Origin: Amorphochlora amoebiformis
Lineage: Eukaryota > Cercozoa > Chlorarachniophyceae
Assembly: GCA_054601695.1 (NCBI GenBank)
Contig: BAAHQB010000141.1
Coordinates: 248,001 to 312,000 of the forward strand
DNA length: 64,000 bases
Direction: 5' to 3'
Shown here: positions 1-64,000 of the stretch, piece by piece
Position numbering within the stretch: position 1 is the stretch's first letter
How the letters are laid out: each line of letters begins with the position of its first letter
Program-made: the position numbers and the translations under genes
Notes under the pieces: generated by a model
Databases searched by the model: none
Told to the model about the DNA's origin: nothing
Seen by the model: the letters and a program-made list of their open reading frames with translations, nothing else

Positions 1-14873
<14,873 letters not shown>

Positions 14874-14994
14874 GTCTTCGCGTTTGGTGAGTCTGGTCGG
14901 GCCAATACTGCAAACCAAAGAAAGGGATGAATTAAATAAGAAAAAGGAGATTAATCCAAATAAATTTATAATATAGTTTTGCATACGGCCATTC
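14874..14994. promoter_or_regulatory. Short divergent promoter between helicase (-) and unrecognised gene (+)
   Basis: Only 121 bp separates the two proposed start codons. The stretch contains no (TA)n microsatellite, unlike almost every intron nearby. An AT-rich core lies at about 14927-14983. No specific transcription-factor site was recognised. Both starts are inferred from open frames and splice phases. Confidence 0.5.
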
Positions 14995-20450
<5,456 letters not shown>

Positions 20451-20981
20451 TTTGTTCGAACTCGAGTTCGATAAATGCACGCAGATTGTCGCAGTTAGCA
20501 TTGCGAAGTTTACTAGAATCATCAGATATATAGTTTTGGATACGGTCGTACGACAGTTGTGATGAATAGTATTTCACGTCATATCAATATCTTAATGGAA
20601 AATTGTATGTAATGATTATTGTGTAGGCATGATAACTTACGTACTGGGTCGCAGATGTATATTATCGGTTTTTCTCTTCTCGTGATCTACGAACGGTAAT
20701 TTTGTTTCCTTGGTATATATTATTTATATAAATAACTTTTGACATATATCATATATAAGCTTGTTATTATAGTATGCGCATATAACTGGATAACACAGTG
20801 GTATAATGAATTCATCAATACGTAACTAGATAACTTGTATGATATATTATAAATATATTTACATATAAATATATATATACATACATATATATATACTAGA
20901 TATATATTAGTATATACATATATCTAGATATATATATATATATATATAGATGTATATATATATCATGTATTTGTTTTTTTA

Positions 20982-21036
<55 letters not shown>

Positions 21037-21072
21037 GTATACTATTTTATGTATATAGTATAATGTTATATG

Positions 21073-21110
<38 letters not shown>

Positions 21111-21298
21111 TAATCACAGTATGTATACATATAAATATTGAATAATATACTAAGTATATCTATATATTTGATATGTACATATATGCAACATTGAAATGCA
21201 TGTATATGACTGTACGACATACATTTCGTAGAAAACTACAAAACTATGAGACAACATCTACTTTATCATAGTAATGGTACAAATATCATATAACATAT

Positions 21299-21342
<44 letters not shown>

Positions 21343-21878
21343 TATATATATATATATATATATATGGTTTTATTGTCTTAATATGAATACTACAGTAACA
21401 TGTTACATCATTTTGTCATAACTAATATCTTGCATAGTGTTATATGTTTGTATATGTATGTATACTACTAGAGCAGTAACGATGCTATATGCATAGTGTT
21501 ATATATTTGTATGTGTATGTATACTACTAGAGCAGTAACGATGCTATATACATATAATAATATGAATGTACTATAATACTTAAATATTATATGTAAAGAG
21601 ACAGAGAGAGAGAGAGGAAATAAGGTTTTATTTTATCATTTGTACATTTAAACATCAACCGGACTAGAAACAACCAAAACTGTGAACAGTTAAAAACAAC
21701 CAAAACCGTGAACTCTATAGCCTGACCTGGGAGAGAGGAAAACTGGGGCTGAAAGACCGGGTTTTGTCCACTGGTCAAAGCCATTGAGTACATGCGTGAC
21801 AAAGCGTCACGTCACCCATTTTCACGTTCCCCGATTTTTTTTTTGGAAAACTGGAGTTCGCTAATTTTGAATTGGACG
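20451..21878. other. Tandem intergenic spacer
   Basis: Between the unrecognised gene and the PNGase-like gene, both on the plus strand. No convincing gene is seen. It holds (TA)n at about 20870-21115 and 21300-21365, a 59-bp tandem duplication (21432-21549) and a purine-rich stretch with degenerate 23-bp repeats (about 21665-21715). The promoter of the downstream gene should lie in the last few hundred bases, which lack TA arrays. Confidence 0.6.
21432..21549. repeat. 59-bp tandem duplication
   Basis: Copies 21432-21490 and 21491-21549 share GCATAGTGTTATAT and TACTACTAGAGCAGTAACG and differ at a few positions. It is upstream of the PNGase-like gene. Confidence 0.9.
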
Positions 21879-50841
<28,963 letters not shown>

Positions 50842-51109
50842 AGCTCAAATACTCCTGGTGACGGCGGATAATTACCAGGAACGCTCCGTGACTTTCCAGA
50901 ATATCACCCTCTAAACGCGTTATATGTAAGTGACAACACATGCGGTAATATATCATTTTGTCAGGAGCTTTCCAGAAAACAGCTTCAGGATAAATCACCT
51001 TATGTCATACATCACGTGACTGAGGGAGGCGTCACATCGTGCAAGCCCGCCACCTACCCCTCCTTACCACAAACAAATCAGGGCCATCGCTCCCCCTCCC
51101 TTTGAAGGC
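50842..51109. promoter_or_regulatory. Divergent promoter between CDPK (-) and ABC1/UbiB kinase (+)
   Basis: 268 bp between the proposed start codons with no (TA)n. It contains ATCACGTGACTGAGGGAGG around 51010-51028, whose CACGTG is an E-box/G-box-type palindrome. Its role in this organism is unknown. Confidence 0.5.

Positions 51110-64000
<12,891 letters not shown>

Overview
This window is eukaryotic nuclear DNA from an intron-rich, plastid-bearing protist. The sequence shows GT-AG introns in nearly every gene, very short exons (mean about 70 nt) and introns filled with (TA)n. The gene content is a fused DHFR-TS, a myristoylatable calcium-dependent protein kinase, and two proteins (a DEAD-box helicase and an ABC1/UbiB kinase) that begin with a signal-peptide-like segment followed by a basic Ser/Thr/Arg-rich stretch. 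This resembles the bipartite leader used to enter complex plastids. A PNGase F-type enzyme also starts with a signal peptide. That set suggests an alga or parasite with a secondary plastid (alveolate, stramenopile, chlorarachniophyte, haptophyte and similar). The sequence alone does not decide which, and no genus is claimed. Interstitial telomere-like motifs are of the CCCTAA/TTAGGG type.

Layout: (1) 1-3319 (+), 3' part of DHFR-TS, 13 exons visible. (2) 3320-4637, convergent CTAG-rich spacer. (3) 4638-14873 (-), DEAD-box RNA helicase, 19 exons, about 476 aa. (4) 14874-14994, a 121-bp divergent promoter. (5) 14995-20450 (+), unrecognised protein, 12 exons, about 263 aa. (6) 20451-21878, tandem intergenic spacer. 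(7) 21879-37610 (+), secretory protein with a protease-associated (PA) domain and both halves of a PNGase F-type glycoamidase, 37 exons, about 857 aa. (8) 37611-39097, a second convergent CTAG-rich spacer. (9) 39098-50841 (-), CDPK, 25 exons, about 594 aa. (10) 50842-51109, divergent promoter. (11) 51110 to beyond 64000 (+), ABC1/UbiB-family kinase, at least 24 exons, 3' end outside the window.

Only about 15% of the window is coding. Exons were assembled by hand from splice signals, intron phase and family motifs. Every complete gene model sums to a whole number of codons, which supports the models but does not replace transcript data. The genes do not form one pathway: they cover nucleotide synthesis, RNA metabolism, glycoprotein processing, calcium signalling and plastid or mitochondrial quinone/prenyl-lipid metabolism.

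The strongest second-look items are the PA plus PNGase F architecture; sense-biased telomere-like repeats at intron 3' ends; CTAG enrichment confined to 3'-3' spacers; a foldback repeat family and a duplicated exon fragment inside helicase introns; and a CDPK with a Cys in place of the HRD arginine.
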